A stretch of 40,978 nt of DNA from positions 1 through 40,978 of the forward strand of contig MPUH01000666.1 of assembly GCA_001970955.1 (NCBI GenBank), written 5' to 3'. Of the stretch, positions 29,554 through 39,172 are shown one piece after another. This DNA comes from Stentor coeruleus (taxonomy: Eukaryota; Ciliophora; Heterotrichea; Heterotrichida; Stentoridae). The notes below the pieces were generated by a model. That model was not told where the DNA came from, ran no database searches, and worked only from the letters and a program-made list of their open reading frames with translations. Position 1 is the stretch's first letter; each line of letters begins with the position of its first letter. Position numbers and translations under genes: made by a program.

Positions 29554-29735
29554 TACCCAAAGCCTCACTTTAATCTTAATAATCCTTTAATATAAATCAT
29601 TTTAAATTCCCTATTTTTCAAATTTTACCCTTAAATCCTCCTCTATAAAATCCTTTCTATCAAAAAACCTAGTAGTATTCGTTTAAAATCTAATATTCTC
29701 ATGAAATTTTTTTCAAACACTTAATATAATAATAA

Positions 29736-31547
29736 ATGGAGTTAGAACTTGGAGCAGTTATCGGCTTTACAGGGCAAGTTCCCCAAGGCTTAATCCTTCA
29801 TCCTGACAACGAGCATTTAATCTACCCTCTTGGGTCAACAATTGTAGTCCGTCACGTAGTCTCAAGAGCTCAATCTTTCTTACGCGGGCATGATCAGCGG
29901 GTGTCCTGCATAACAGTCTCACGATCAGGACATATCCTTGCGAGTGGGCAGCAAACGCATATGGGTTTCCAAGCTGAAATAATAATCTGGAACTTCCAAA
30001 CAAAATCTCCGCTTCACCGTATGAAGCTTCATAAAGTCATGATCCAATCATTAAATTTCTCATGTGACGATGCTTATTTAGCCTCATTAGGTGGGCAAGA
30101 TGACAATATGCTTATAATCTGGGAAGTAAGTACAGGGAAAGGTTTTTGTAGTACAAGTATAGGTCATGAGCCAGGCTATGATGTGAAATTTTTAAATAAT
30201 TCTAACAACAAACTCGTAACAGTTCAGAACCAAATTGTCAAAATCTGGGAAGCTGACTATGTAGCTAAAAAAGTGAACTTTACATTAGTGAATCTTGGGA
30301 ATCTGAAAAGGCAAATTTTAAATGCTGTGATTGACCCTACAGACTCTTTTGCATATGTGGGGACTAGAACTGGTGATATTTTGGAAATCAACTTAGAACG
30401 AGCTAGCTACAAACGCTGTGGTCCAGCAAGGAAGCTATTTTCACAAGGAGTCCAATGTTTAGCCCTTATGAATAATGGGGATATATTAGTTGGAGCAGGT
30501 GATGGGACTATAGCAAAACTAGCAGGACAAACTTTACAAGTAAAATGTCAGAGCGAAGTTCTAGGTGGAGTAACTTCAATAAGCTTAACTCAAGACAATA
30601 CGCATTTTTTCTTAGGAACTAGTCAATCAAACATATATTTGCTAGATTCTGATCAATTGAAAGCTGAACTAAGAAATACATGCCATTATGATAGAATTAA
30701 TGACATAGCTTTTCCTTACAACTTCTCAGAAGTTTTTGCTACGTGCTCAATGAATGATATTCGTGTATGGAATTCAAGGAACAGACAGGAGTTATTGAGA
30801 ATACAAGTACCGAATTTAGAATGCTACTGTGTTGGCTTTTCAGCTGATGGGAAAAGTATTATCAGTGGCTGGAATGATGGAAAACTCAGAGCTTTTTTAC
30901 CACAAACAGGTAAGCTCATGTATGTGATTAATGATTCCCATAGACATGGAGTTACTGCGCTTATTGGGACTATAGACTCAGCTCGTATAGTCTCAGGAGG
31001 AATGGAAGGTGAAGTACGTATTTGGCGTATCGGTAAGCAAACGCAAACAATGGAAGCTAGTATGAAAGAGCATCGTGGCCGAGTTTGGGCAATACAACTA
31101 AATAAGACTAATGATCTTGCAGTTAGTGCAAGTTCAGATGGCAGTTGCATTGTATGGGATTTAAAAACTCATACAAGACTTACATGTTTATTTGAAAGTA
31201 CTATGTTTAAACAAGTCTTATATCATCCTGATGAAAGCCAGATTATTACGACTGGAAGTGATAGGAAAATCACTTATTGGGACACTTTTGATGGACAAGC
31301 TATTAGGATGCTAGATGGGTCTGAAGAAGGTGAAGTAAATGCTTTGGCTATTAATAAAGAAGGGAGTCATTTTGTATCTGGAGGGGAAGATCAAGTGGTT
31401 AAGATGTGGAGTTATGATGAAGGGGTTGTGCTGTATGAAGGGATAGGGCATTCGTCAACGATTTTAAAAGTTTCGTATAGTCCTGATCAAAAGAATTTGA
31501 TTAGTGTGGGAAGTGAAGGAGCGATTTTTATATGGAATTTACCTTAA
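29736..31547 (+). CDS. CFAP52: Cilia- and flagella-associated protein 52 (WDR16)
   Basis: A 603-residue all-WD40 protein, near the 620 residues of human CFAP52. The N-terminus LGAVIGFTGQVPQGLILHPD...YPLGSTIVVRHV is characteristic of this family. WD repeats follow, for example GHDQRVSCITVSRSGHILAS and HRGRVWAIQLNKTNDLAVSA, and form two beta-propellers. CFAP52 is a microtubule inner protein in the B-tubule of axonemal doublets and is needed for stable motile cilia. It is expected to be co-expressed with CFAP20 and the dynein light chain also in this window. TATAATAATAA lies immediately before the ATG at 29736. Confidence 0.93.
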   Translation: MELELGAVIGFTGQVPQGLILHPDNEHLIYPLGSTIVVRHVVSRAQSFLRGHDQRVSCITVSRSGHILASGQQTHMGFQAEIIIWNFQTKSPLHRMKLHKVMIQSLNFSCDDAYLASLGGQDDNMLIIWEVSTGKGFCSTSIGHEPGYDVKFLNNSNNKLVTVQNQIVKIWEADYVAKKVNFTLVNLGNLKRQILNAVIDPTDSFAYVGTRTGDILEINLERASYKRCGPARKLFSQGVQCLALMNNGDILVGAGDGTIAKLAGQTLQVKCQSEVLGGVTSISLTQDNTHFFLGTSQSNIYLLDSDQLKAELRNTCHYDRINDIAFPYNFSEVFATCSMNDIRVWNSRNRQELLRIQVPNLECYCVGFSADGKSIISGWNDGKLRAFLPQTGKLMYVINDSHRHGVTALIGTIDSARIVSGGMEGEVRIWRIGKQTQTMEASMKEHRGRVWAIQLNKTNDLAVSASSDGSCIVWDLKTHTRLTCLFESTMFKQVLYHPDESQIITTGSDRKITYWDTFDGQAIRMLDGSEEGEVNALAINKEGSHFVSGGEDQVVKMWSYDEGVVLYEGIGHSSTILKVSYSPDQKNLISVGSEGAIFIWNLP

Positions 31548-32244
31548 ATAAAATTAGAATAGATGATATAGTTAATAATAGCTTGCTGAGGAGTTTGCCT
31601 TTAGATTTTGTTTGCATGATTATAATATTTATTTATAATAAAGATATGCTTTGTGCTGAAGTTAAAGTAGGAAATGAAAATGATGGGATTCTCTATAGGA
31701 TTTTTATTATTTATGATTCAGTGTTATAGTAAAAACTATCAAATAAGTTTTGCTATTAAGATATTATCCTCAGAAATCACAATATTTTTTCCTAACATAT
31801 AAATTAGTATAAATAATAAATGCTTAGTAACAGTAAAAACCTCAAAATATTTTTGCATTATAATTCTCAAGTATTTCAATATACAAATTATAATATTTTA
31901 TACTTCAAATTTATTTCTTAACCTCTTGCCACATAATTATAATATCTCTAAGTCAAAAAACCTTCTCATATAATTTTATAAACCTTCCCTACTGCTAAAA
32001 TCTCTCATTTTTTAAACCCTCTCTGACTTCTTCAAAATAATATCCTACTATCACTTTAACCAAGCATTAATTCTATGTCAGCTTTTTTCCTTTACCCTAT
32101 TCCTCACATTTTCTAATGCATTTTTCTAAATATCCAAACTCTCCTATTCTAAACAATTTCCATACAGAAACAAAACATTTAGATTGAAAAAAGTTTAATG
32201 CTTTTGTCCATCTCATATGGAAAATATGGTGGATTATAAAGGCC
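31548..32244. other. Tandem spacer
   Basis: Spacer between CFAP52 and the V-ATPase gene. The left side is G-rich and the right side from about 31900 is C-rich, almost G-free. A 65-codon frame at 31532-31729 overlaps the CFAP52 stop and is not judged a gene. Confidence 0.55.
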
Positions 32245-32937
32245 ATGAATGAACAAGAAGCTCGTGAGAGAATAAAACAAATGATTTCCTTCGTGCAAGA
32301 AGAGGCCAAAGACAAGGCAAGAGAAATCGAAACCCGTACTGAGCATGAATACAATGCAGCGAAATCCAAGCATTTATTCCAAGCAAAGGAAAAGCTGGTT
32401 GCTGAAAATGCAAAGAAATGGAAAAACCTTGAAATTAAAAGAAGGATTGACAGAAGTGCAGCTATAAATGCAGCTAGGATGGAAATCATGAAAGCTAGAA
32501 GTGATTGCATGAGCACTTTGGTTGATGAAGCACGTGCTGAACTTGCCCATAGGACAACTAAAAACCCAAAACAGTATAAGAAAATATTGGAAAATTTGAT
32601 TGTCCAGGGCCTTATTAAGATGTTAGAAGGCCATATAAAAATTCAGTGTAGAGCTTCTGATGCTCATTTAGTTCAAGAAGTACTTGAGTCGTCAAAGAGG
32701 AAATATGTTGATATTATGAAAAGCAGTACAGGTAAGGACTATGATGTTGAGATAGAAATAGATTCAATAAATCTTCCACCTGGACCTGGAGAAACCACCC
32801 ATGGACCATCTTGTGCTGGAGGAGTTATATTGACAGCTAATCACGGAAAAATTAGATGCATAAATACCCTTGATGAAAGACTTAAGGCTGTAGTAGAATT
32901 TAACACCCCAGGTCTTAGGAAATTACTTTTTAGCTAA
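32245..32937 (+). CDS. ATP6V1E1: V-type ATPase subunit E
   Basis: A 230-residue protein, the normal length. The N-terminal half is a long charged helix (RIKQMISFVQEEAKDKAREIE...) and the C-terminal half holds the conserved QGLIKMLEGHIKIQCRASD, then CAGGVILTANHGKIRCINTL and DERL. Subunit E forms the peripheral stalk with subunit G and links the V1 motor to the membrane sector. The enzyme acidifies food vacuoles, contractile-vacuole membranes and endosomes. The ATG at 32245 is favoured because the upstream ATGs are in another frame. A TTATAAA lies just before it. Confidence 0.93.
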   Translation: MNEQEARERIKQMISFVQEEAKDKAREIETRTEHEYNAAKSKHLFQAKEKLVAENAKKWKNLEIKRRIDRSAAINAARMEIMKARSDCMSTLVDEARAELAHRTTKNPKQYKKILENLIVQGLIKMLEGHIKIQCRASDAHLVQEVLESSKRKYVDIMKSSTGKDYDVEIEIDSINLPPGPGETTHGPSCAGGVILTANHGKIRCINTLDERLKAVVEFNTPGLRKLLFS

Positions 32938-33414
32938 TTTAGTAATTTTTTGAAAGTAAGACTGTGATATTCATAATATGATGGCTTGTTTTATAATGAA
33001 CTAAATGTAATTAGAATAATATTTAAATAAAATATGATTGACGATAGCCTAATGCGAATTCGATAGGGAAATATTATTATAATGTTTATAATACTTATAA
33101 GATATCTATAATAACTTAAGGCTTGTATAAAAGATATAACAATATGAGGACTTAATATAATTACGAATAGCTTTAGGATATTTACAGACTATATAATAAA
33201 ATTATATTTTTAAAGCTGCTGTTCTATACATAAATCCAAACTCTATACAACTATAAGCATCTTCTTCAATAAACAAAGTTTTCCTTTATTTTACAATAAC
33301 CCACATATTCTAAAAAGTCACAATCATCCCACCCATTTTCTAGAATAATCCCGCTCAACATCCAACCCAAATCTAAATATAATCCCTAATATCTATTATT
33401 AGTAAGTCTATTTT
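32938..33414. other. Convergent spacer
   Basis: G-rich left side, C-rich right side (33210-33410). No gene, RNA or repeat recognised. Confidence 0.6.
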
Positions 33415-33744
33415 CTAAAATGAGACTCCAAAGATATTGACTATGCAGTACATAGAGTTGTTCTCACATTTAATGGCGACACTTCCATCAGTATTGCTAT
33501 CCCAATAACAAGTTGTGCTTATATGCATTCCTGCATCTCCTTTTTGCAATATAACACAGGAAACACAGAATTTGAAATTTGTGCTCATGCTTTTTAGATT
33601 CTTGACAATATCTTCAGATAGTGAGGCAGTCCAATTTTGAACTTCGTCTTGATTGTATTCTTTATTAGCTAAAAAGCTGTTGACTAGCTTATTAACAGAT
33701 GTTGCGACTTCATCTTTTAAGATAGAGAAGGACTCGTGTTGCAT
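33415..33744 (-). CDS. DYNLT1: Tctex-type dynein light chain
   Basis: A 109-residue protein, close to the 113 residues of human DYNLT1. The C-terminal half carries the family signature CVILQKGDAGMHISTTCYWD followed by TDGS and MYCIVNIFGVSF, nearly collinear with human DYNLT1. These light chains dimerise on dynein intermediate chains and connect cargo or outer-arm components. Either cytoplasmic or axonemal dynein is possible. CTATAATAAT stands directly before the ATG. Confidence 0.93.
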   Translation of the reverse strand: MQHESFSILKDEVATSVNKLVNSFLANKEYNQDEVQNWTASLSEDIVKNLKSMSTNFKFCVSCVILQKGDAGMHISTTCYWDSNTDGSVAIKCENNSMYCIVNIFGVSF

Positions 33745-34787
33745 ATTATTATAGCCATATATCGTTGAAGTTTATTATGGCATAAACATTTTCAGTGTTA
33801 CAGTTTAAATAATTAGGTGATGATGCTAAATGATGATGTTAGGAAAGGGTTTTAGGAAGAATTTAAAATTATTGTAAAGGTGAGATTTATATTGAGGTTA
33901 GAGGCTGGCAGATTGAGGAATTTTTACAAAGGAGCCGCTAGTGTTTTATAATTTATTTTCGAAAGGGAAGATGATAATTATATTAAAAGGCGAGTTTATA
34001 AATAATGTATGATTGTGGGTTATGTGATTATGATAGAAGACTGGAGATATATTATAGGAAGAAAAAGAAGTGATGATATGAAAATTTAGACATATATAGA
34101 AGATTTCAACTTACATCAATTGTCTTATGGCTATTATAAAATTATTTGATATTATATTAAGTTCAATTTTTTATGTAGAATTTAATACGAAAAGTCAGTT
34201 GATTTTATGCATTATTATTTTTTTCAAAGTTCTCTAAAATGCATATATTATTAAATAACTGAAACACAAATTATCTTTTATATGAAAAAACTTTTTATTT
34301 AGCATAAAAGTATATGATTGCATTAAAATGACATAATATCACATGAATCTAAATTATAAATGCTTTAATTTTATACTCAGACATGCTATATATAAATGCT
34401 ATGCACATAAAATATCATTTTACAACAGAAAATTCATAAATCGCAAATAAATTTATTCAATTCAAATAATAAAAAATAGGTAAATGAATACTCTTATTAA
34501 AAGCTCGGCTAGACATTTATATGATATTTATAGAAAAAAATTTATATACTTATTAGAGGATTTCTATATGCTGTTTATGATCTAAAATGCTTTAAGCCAT
34601 AAAATTCATAATCCCCAAATTCCAAAATTTCTAAGCCATTTTAAATCTAACTATTATCTAAATTTCTCTCTTAATCCTCTATTCATCAAAATAAATCAAA
34701 ATCATAATCTAACTTGCCATCTATAGTAAATCTAACCCCCTAAACAAATATCAAATCTAATATTCATAAAACCATACTAATTATAAC
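33745..34787. other. Long tandem spacer
   Basis: About 1 kb without a supported gene. G-rich to about 34080, neutral AT-rich to 34560, then C-rich up to the next gene. No RNA gene or repeat recognised. Confidence 0.55.
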
Positions 34788-35654
34788 TTAAATTGAATTT
34801 TGGTAATCGTAAAAGCCTTTTCCAGATTTCTTCCCCAGCCACCCTGCCGACACATAATTTACCAGCAAAGGGTTGGGCTTATACTTATCATCCCCAGTTT
34901 CTTTATGAAAGTTCTTCAAACTCTCTAATACAAAGTCTAAACCAATCTCATCTGCCATCTCTATAGGTCCTAAGTTCATTCCAGTAATAGACCTTATAGT
35001 TTTATCAATATCAGACCTCTCAGCAACGCCCATAGCAAAAGCACCAATCGACTCATTAATAAAAGAAAACATAATCCTATTAGCAATAAACCCAGGGAAA
35101 TCTTGACAAAGGGCATATGATTTTTGAAGTGTTTCAGTAAATTCAATAGTTTTCTGTATGGTTTCTTGTGAGGTTTGTAGTCCTGATACAATTTCAACTA
35201 TTTTACTTGCTGTAGGTAAGGCAAAGAAATGTAGTCCAGCAACGCGTGATGGGTTATCTGATGATGCAGCCAGTTTAGTTAAGGATAAAGATGTAGTTGT
35301 TGTGAGTAATAGAGTGTTTTGACTAATTATAGAGTCTAATTGGGAGATAAGATTTATTTTTGAAGTTTGGTGCTCGTTTATGCATTCGATCACAGTTTCT
35401 GATGGGCTGATAGAGTTTATGTCTGTACTTACGGAAATGTTAGAAAAAATCGAGTAATAGTCTTGATAGTCAATAAGACCTTTGGATATTCTTTTTAGAA
35501 GCAGATTTTCCATGTACATATGTGAACGTGAAAGCATTTCTTCAGCTGTGTCAACAAGTTTGACGTTATACTTGTTGCTTTGAGCTACAAGCATCGCCAT
35601 TAGAGTCCCATGATTCCCTGCTCCTATGATGCCAATCATACTTTTGCCTTTCAT
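34788..35654 (-). CDS. 3-hydroxyacyl-CoA dehydrogenase family protein
   Basis: A 288-residue single-domain enzyme like 3-hydroxybutyryl-CoA or mitochondrial short-chain 3-hydroxyacyl-CoA dehydrogenase. The N-terminal Rossmann motif is IGIIGAGNHG (7-16). Catalytic-type residues are H142 in LHFFALP, E154 in KIVEIV and N192 in FPGFIANRIM. The end GWLGKKSGKGFYDYQ is typical. The usual HFFNP is HFFALP here, so the asparagine-proline pair is replaced, and VIEAI is VIECI. It would oxidise 3-hydroxyacyl-CoA with NAD+ in fatty-acid breakdown, or act on a different hydroxyacid. No targeting peptide is obvious at the N-terminus. No C-terminal SKL. Confidence 0.85.
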   Translation of the reverse strand: MKGKSMIGIIGAGNHGTLMAMLVAQSNKYNVKLVDTAEEMLSRSHMYMENLLLKRISKGLIDYQDYYSIFSNISVSTDINSISPSETVIECINEHQTSKINLISQLDSIISQNTLLLTTTTSLSLTKLAASSDNPSRVAGLHFFALPTASKIVEIVSGLQTSQETIQKTIEFTETLQKSYALCQDFPGFIANRIMFSFINESIGAFAMGVAERSDIDKTIRSITGMNLGPIEMADEIGLDFVLESLKNFHKETGDDKYKPNPLLVNYVSAGWLGKKSGKGFYDYQNSI

Positions 35655-35850
35655 TTTATAAGGGAAATCATAAGTTGTTATGATATGGATAATGAAGGTA
35701 GATTGATATAAATATTATGTAAAAGATATTTGATATTTAGTAAGAAATTATTTTTGAGGGATTTTGTTTGATTCACAATTGCTTATGCTTTATTATAGAT
35801 ATTTGAACTTGATTTTATTATGGTGTTTAGAACTTATATAAAAGTAAAAT

Positions 35851-36006
35851 TTAGTCTTTCAAAAAGTGTGAGTTTTTAACTGTCTTTATAATACTCCTTA
35901 CCAGTTTTTTTACCTTAATATCAATCTGTTCTATTTCTGGATCATTAAACTGCTTATTCAGCACTCTTTCTATCTTAAGCCTTATAACTTCCCACACATA
36001 TAGCAT
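35851..36006 (-). CDS. Candidate 51-residue basic protein
   Basis: An ATG at 36004-36006 opens 51 codons to TAA at 35851-35853. The product is charged and helical (MLYVWEVIRLKIERVLNKQF, later DPEIEQIDIKVKKLVRSIIK). This composition is much more protein-like than the opposite strand, which is hydrophobic and T-rich. It lies between the dehydrogenase gene and RPS18. An in-frame TAA just upstream rules out a longer 5' end without splicing. No family recognised; could be a remnant or chance frame. Confidence 0.4.
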   Translation of the reverse strand: MLYVWEVIRLKIERVLNKQFNDPEIEQIDIKVKKLVRSIIKTVKNSHFLKD

Positions 36007-36250
36007 ATCTTACCACACTTCTACCAAATGCATTTTTAATCTCTTTTTCTTTAAAGCATCAACACCAAATTCACAAAATTTATCACAAATCAATTAAATT
36101 TTTTATAATAAACCTGAATCCTTATACACTATTTACACACAAAGATTGCATACCCATTAAACAAAAACCCTATATAAAAATCTCTCCAAAATTCTAAATT
36201 TTTTCTAATCCTTCTCATCCATACTTCTCCAATATAAATCCTAGCCACAA

Positions 36251-36718
36251 ATGGCCTCCTTAGTAGTCACAGAAGAGAAAAACTTCAATCACATCCTCCG
36301 TATTATGAACACTAACATCAAAGGTAAGCAAAAAGTGATGTTCGCTCTTACTGGAATCAAAGGTATTGGGAAGCGATTCTCAAATCTAGTTCTAAAAAGA
36401 GCCGGCGTAGACTTAAACAAACGCGCAGGTGAACTGACGGAAGATGAGATTAATCAGATAGTCACAATAGTGCAGAATCCTGTAGAACATCAAATTCCTG
36501 AATGGTTTTTAAACAGACAATGCGACGTGGTAACAGGTGTGAGTAGTCATGTGGCCGCAAATAACTTAGATGCTAAACTGCGTGAAGACCTTGAAAGGAT
36601 GAAGAAAATGATGTTGCATCGTGGACTGAGGCACTGGTGGGGACTTAGAGTTAGAGGCCAGAAGACTAAGACCACTGGTAGGAAAGGGAAGACTGTTGGT
36701 GTCAGTAAGAAGAAGTAA
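36251..36718 (+). CDS. RPS18: 40S ribosomal protein S18 (uS13)
   Basis: A 155-residue protein, close to the 152 of human RPS18 and collinear with it. Signature segments are [40 protein letters not shown], and the C-terminal [20 protein letters not shown] ending GVSKKK. uS13 sits in the head of the small subunit and contacts the P-site tRNA and the large subunit. The 5' flank (36030-36250) is strongly C-rich and the 3' flank strongly G-rich. No intron. Confidence 0.97.
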   Translation: MASLVVTEEKNFNHILRIMNTNIKGKQKVMFALTGIKGIGKRFSNLVLKRAGVDLNKRAGELTEDEINQIVTIVQNPVEHQIPEWFLNRQCDVVTGVSSHVAANNLDAKLREDLERMKKMMLHRGLRHWWGLRVRGQKTKTTGRKGKTVGVSKKK

Positions 36719-36932
36719 TATGCCTAATAGTATGGCTTTTAGAAGAATTTTTGTGTTTTTCGATTGGTTGAATGGGCTTGAAGGGTTTTTGTGATAAAGA
36801 GAAGTAGTGAAATGATGAAATAGTTAGGAGATGAACTTTTATAGAATTTATAAATGAATTCACAAAGAATTTAAGTTTTTATTGCTGAAAATGAGTTGAA
36901 TTGTTTCAAATTATGCATTCAAAATCTTTAAC

Positions 36933-37505
36933 TTATTGTTTTTGCAATGGTAAGAAAAGCTTGAACTCTGGGGGTAACTCTTCTTCAGAATATAATCTAT
37001 CAGAGAAATAAATTCTCCTCAATCGACAATTAGCATGCAATTGTACCCTGAGAGTCTCAATATAATTAGTTCCATAAGCCCTTCTAGTAAAATCGCTTAA
37101 ATTAAACTGTATCTGATTCCAACCTTCATCAAGTCTCATAGGCATTGTGCATATAAATGGTTTAACTCTTGTTGTACTCTGATAGTTTGAAGCTCGAAAC
37201 CTTCTTCTTATATTTTTATCATCTAAAACCTGTACTTCAAATGTAAAATATTTTTTAAGGTTCTTAATAATCATAACAAGAAAAGGGAGTTTGATACCAA
37301 GGGTTTGATTTGGGTCAGCTGGGCATGTTATAAAAGTTGTTGAAACATTTGTTCCCATGATTTCAAGGACTGAGCTTTGAATATCAGTATCTGTTATTCG
37401 CTTGATGTGCCCATTTCTCACGCTTTTATCCCAGATTTGTAAAGGTTTAGCACCGATGCTGTAGAGGATTGACAAGAATCCTGACTGAAATGTGTTCTTA
37501 AACAT
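36933..37505 (-). CDS. CFAP20: Cilia- and flagella-associated protein 20 (Bug22)
   Basis: The start is placed at 37503-37505, giving [20 protein letters not shown] and 190 residues, against 193 in human CFAP20. The frame upstream would add 20 hydrophobic residues not found in the family. Conserved segments include [20 protein letters not shown], then [20 protein letters not shown] and the C-terminal [22 protein letters not shown]20 is a microtubule inner protein at the seam of the B-tubule and stabilises doublets. It also influences tubulin polyglutamylation. TATAATAATAA occurs about 15 bp before the start. The family is extremely conserved, so the assignment is firm. Confidence 0.96.
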   Translation of the reverse strand: MFKNTFQSGFLSILYSIGAKPLQIWDKSVRNGHIKRITDTDIQSSVLEIMGTNVSTTFITCPADPNQTLGIKLPFLVMIIKNLKKYFTFEVQVLDDKNIRRRFRASNYQSTTRVKPFICTMPMRLDEGWNQIQFNLSDFTRRAYGTNYIETLRVQLHANCRLRRIYFSDRLYSEEELPPEFKLFLPLQKQ

Positions 37506-38199
37506 CCAAGTAACTGTTATTATTATAAAAAGGTATGGAAAAATGGGATTTGAAAAAGTAAGCACAGGGTTTAAATTTATAGAGAGAAGGTTGAAGGCTA
37601 AAGGATATAGGGAGAAATGTGAGGAGATAGACTTTTGTTGGAAGGTGTTAGAAAATTAGATTAGCTTATGAAGTTAGATAAGATGAGAATGGGCTGATTA
37701 TAGGATTTAAATAAAAACAAATATTGAAGCAAGATTAACTTAAACGAAATAATCCTAGAAAAGAGAAGATGGATAAGAACAAATTAGGAGATGCTGATAA
37801 TTTTTAATTGCAAAGCAATTTTTGATATTTTCAAAGAGAATAGAATTGATAATGATATGAATAAACTGTATATTTGTTATTTTCAACTGTTTTTGCTGAT
37901 TTTCTTTATTGTATATTACTAATTTGTAACATATAACCATATATTTTTGCTTTTTCTTTCACCTACCATAGTAAATTCATTATCATATCTTTACTAAAAA
38001 ATTATATACTTGTATCTGCGACCCCCGAATTCAATTTATTTCTCACCATAAATTTAATATCTTATTCTAACCCAATTCCCACATCTAATAATAAAATTGC
38101 TGGATATTCTAAACTTCCTACCTTACCTAATTTCAAAAACTCTCACAGAATCCACAATTTTTGCCTAAAGGCTTAATTTTATTAAAAATTATCTGCAAA
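37506..38199. promoter_or_regulatory. Divergent spacer between CFAP20 and the Myb gene
   Basis: Left part strongly G-rich on the top strand, right part (37950-38190) C-rich, as in other spacers. A 61-codon minus-strand frame at 37755-37940 is not judged coding. No RNA gene recognised. Confidence 0.5.
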
Positions 38200-39003
38200 A
38201 TGGTGTCAATAGTCAGACATCACTGGACTGAAGAAGTAATTATCATATAGGAAGATGCAATTCTAACTGACTTAGTAAACCGATATGGTGCCTCTAGATG
38301 GAGAAGACTTGCTGACCATATGATCAAAGCCTTAAACATAAATTTTGACTACAAGCAATGTCGCGATCGTTGGCTAAACTACATAACCAAAACTCAAAGA
38401 AAATTATCCTTTTCTACACAAGAAATTTCTAGGCTTCTTGAGCTACAGTTAATACACGGAAACAGATGGGCTGTTATATCGAAGTACTTTCCACAAAAAG
38501 GTTCTGCTCAAATAAGAAATTTTTTCCATGGAACAATCAGGAAAAACATACAGAAATACAATTTTTCTAAGCCGCTTGATGAAAAAATACAATGCTATAT
38601 GGAGAAAATATTAGAAAATAAAGAAGTTAGAGCGATGCTATTGTATAGGCCTGAAATAGTTAAGGAAAAACCGATTTGGAAGCTTAGTGAGGAAGCTTTG
38701 AATTTTGTGAGAAAGGTTCAGATTGAGGGTAAGATTAAAGTTAAGAAAGAAAAAAACAAAAAAAAAGATGATATGTGTGCTAGTGAGGAGATAGATAATT
38801 GTTATGAATATATGGGAAAGGATGAGAAGGTCCCACAAGNGGAAAAACAAAGATAATTATAAATAGTGGAGATAGATAATTGTTATGAATATATGGGAAA
38901 GGATGAGAAGGTCCCACAAGTATTTTTGTTTGGGAAAAATGGAGAAAATTTAGTTTTGAAAGGGTTTGAGATGTACTACTATGAGAACTGCGATGAAGAT
39001 TAG
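38200..39003 (+). CDS. R2R3-Myb DNA-binding protein, with a 15-nt intron and an assembly break
   Basis: Exon 1 (38200-38235) encodes MVSIVRHHWTEE. A 15-nt intron follows, and exon 2 resumes with EDAILTDLVNRYGASRWRRL. An N at 38840 and a 53-bp duplicate break the 3' end. Collapsing them joins 38839 to 38921 in frame and gives a C-terminus ending YYYENCDED and TAG at 39001-39003, about 235 residues. Repeat 1 has tryptophans at W9, RW and RDRW. Repeat 2 has F, NRW and NFF at the same places. The C-terminus is rich in lysine and acidic residues. It probably binds DNA as a transcription factor; targets unknown. Confidence 0.82.
38236..38250 (+). other. 15-nt intron
   Basis: GTAATTATCATATAG, phase 0, ending in an in-frame TAG. 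Without removal the Myb gene would stop after 17 codons; with removal the first Myb repeat is complete (WTEE joined to EDAIL). Confidence 0.93.
38787..38920. repeat. 53-bp duplication around a single N
   Basis: Bases 38787-38839 recur exactly at 38868-38920, with the N at 38840 and 27 bp of other sequence between. As at the other N positions, this is probably an unmerged contig overlap. It gives the Myb gene a false C-terminus. Confidence 0.82.
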
Positions 39004-39172
39004 TATTAAAATAAACACCTATATTATCAATATATACTTTATAATCATTTGTAATATAAGCAAGATTAATACAATGCTTAAAATCCTATATCTTAATTCA
39101 AGTTTAGGCTAATAATTTGTATTATATGTAAAATACTATTTTTTTTAATCTAGTTAACTAGTTATAACTAAA

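Noticed and set aside
31532..31729. 65-codon plus-strand frame overlapping the CFAP52 stop
   Set aside because: It starts inside the CFAP52 coding end in another frame, its composition follows the G/T-rich 3' flank, and no family is recognised.
37755..37940. 61-codon minus-strand frame
   Set aside because: Rich in I, N and K as expected of random AT-rich DNA, inside a divergent spacer.
37980..38040. Possible tRNA T-arm near tgcgacccccgaattcaa
   Set aside because: No matching D-arm, anticodon stem or acceptor stem could be found around it.
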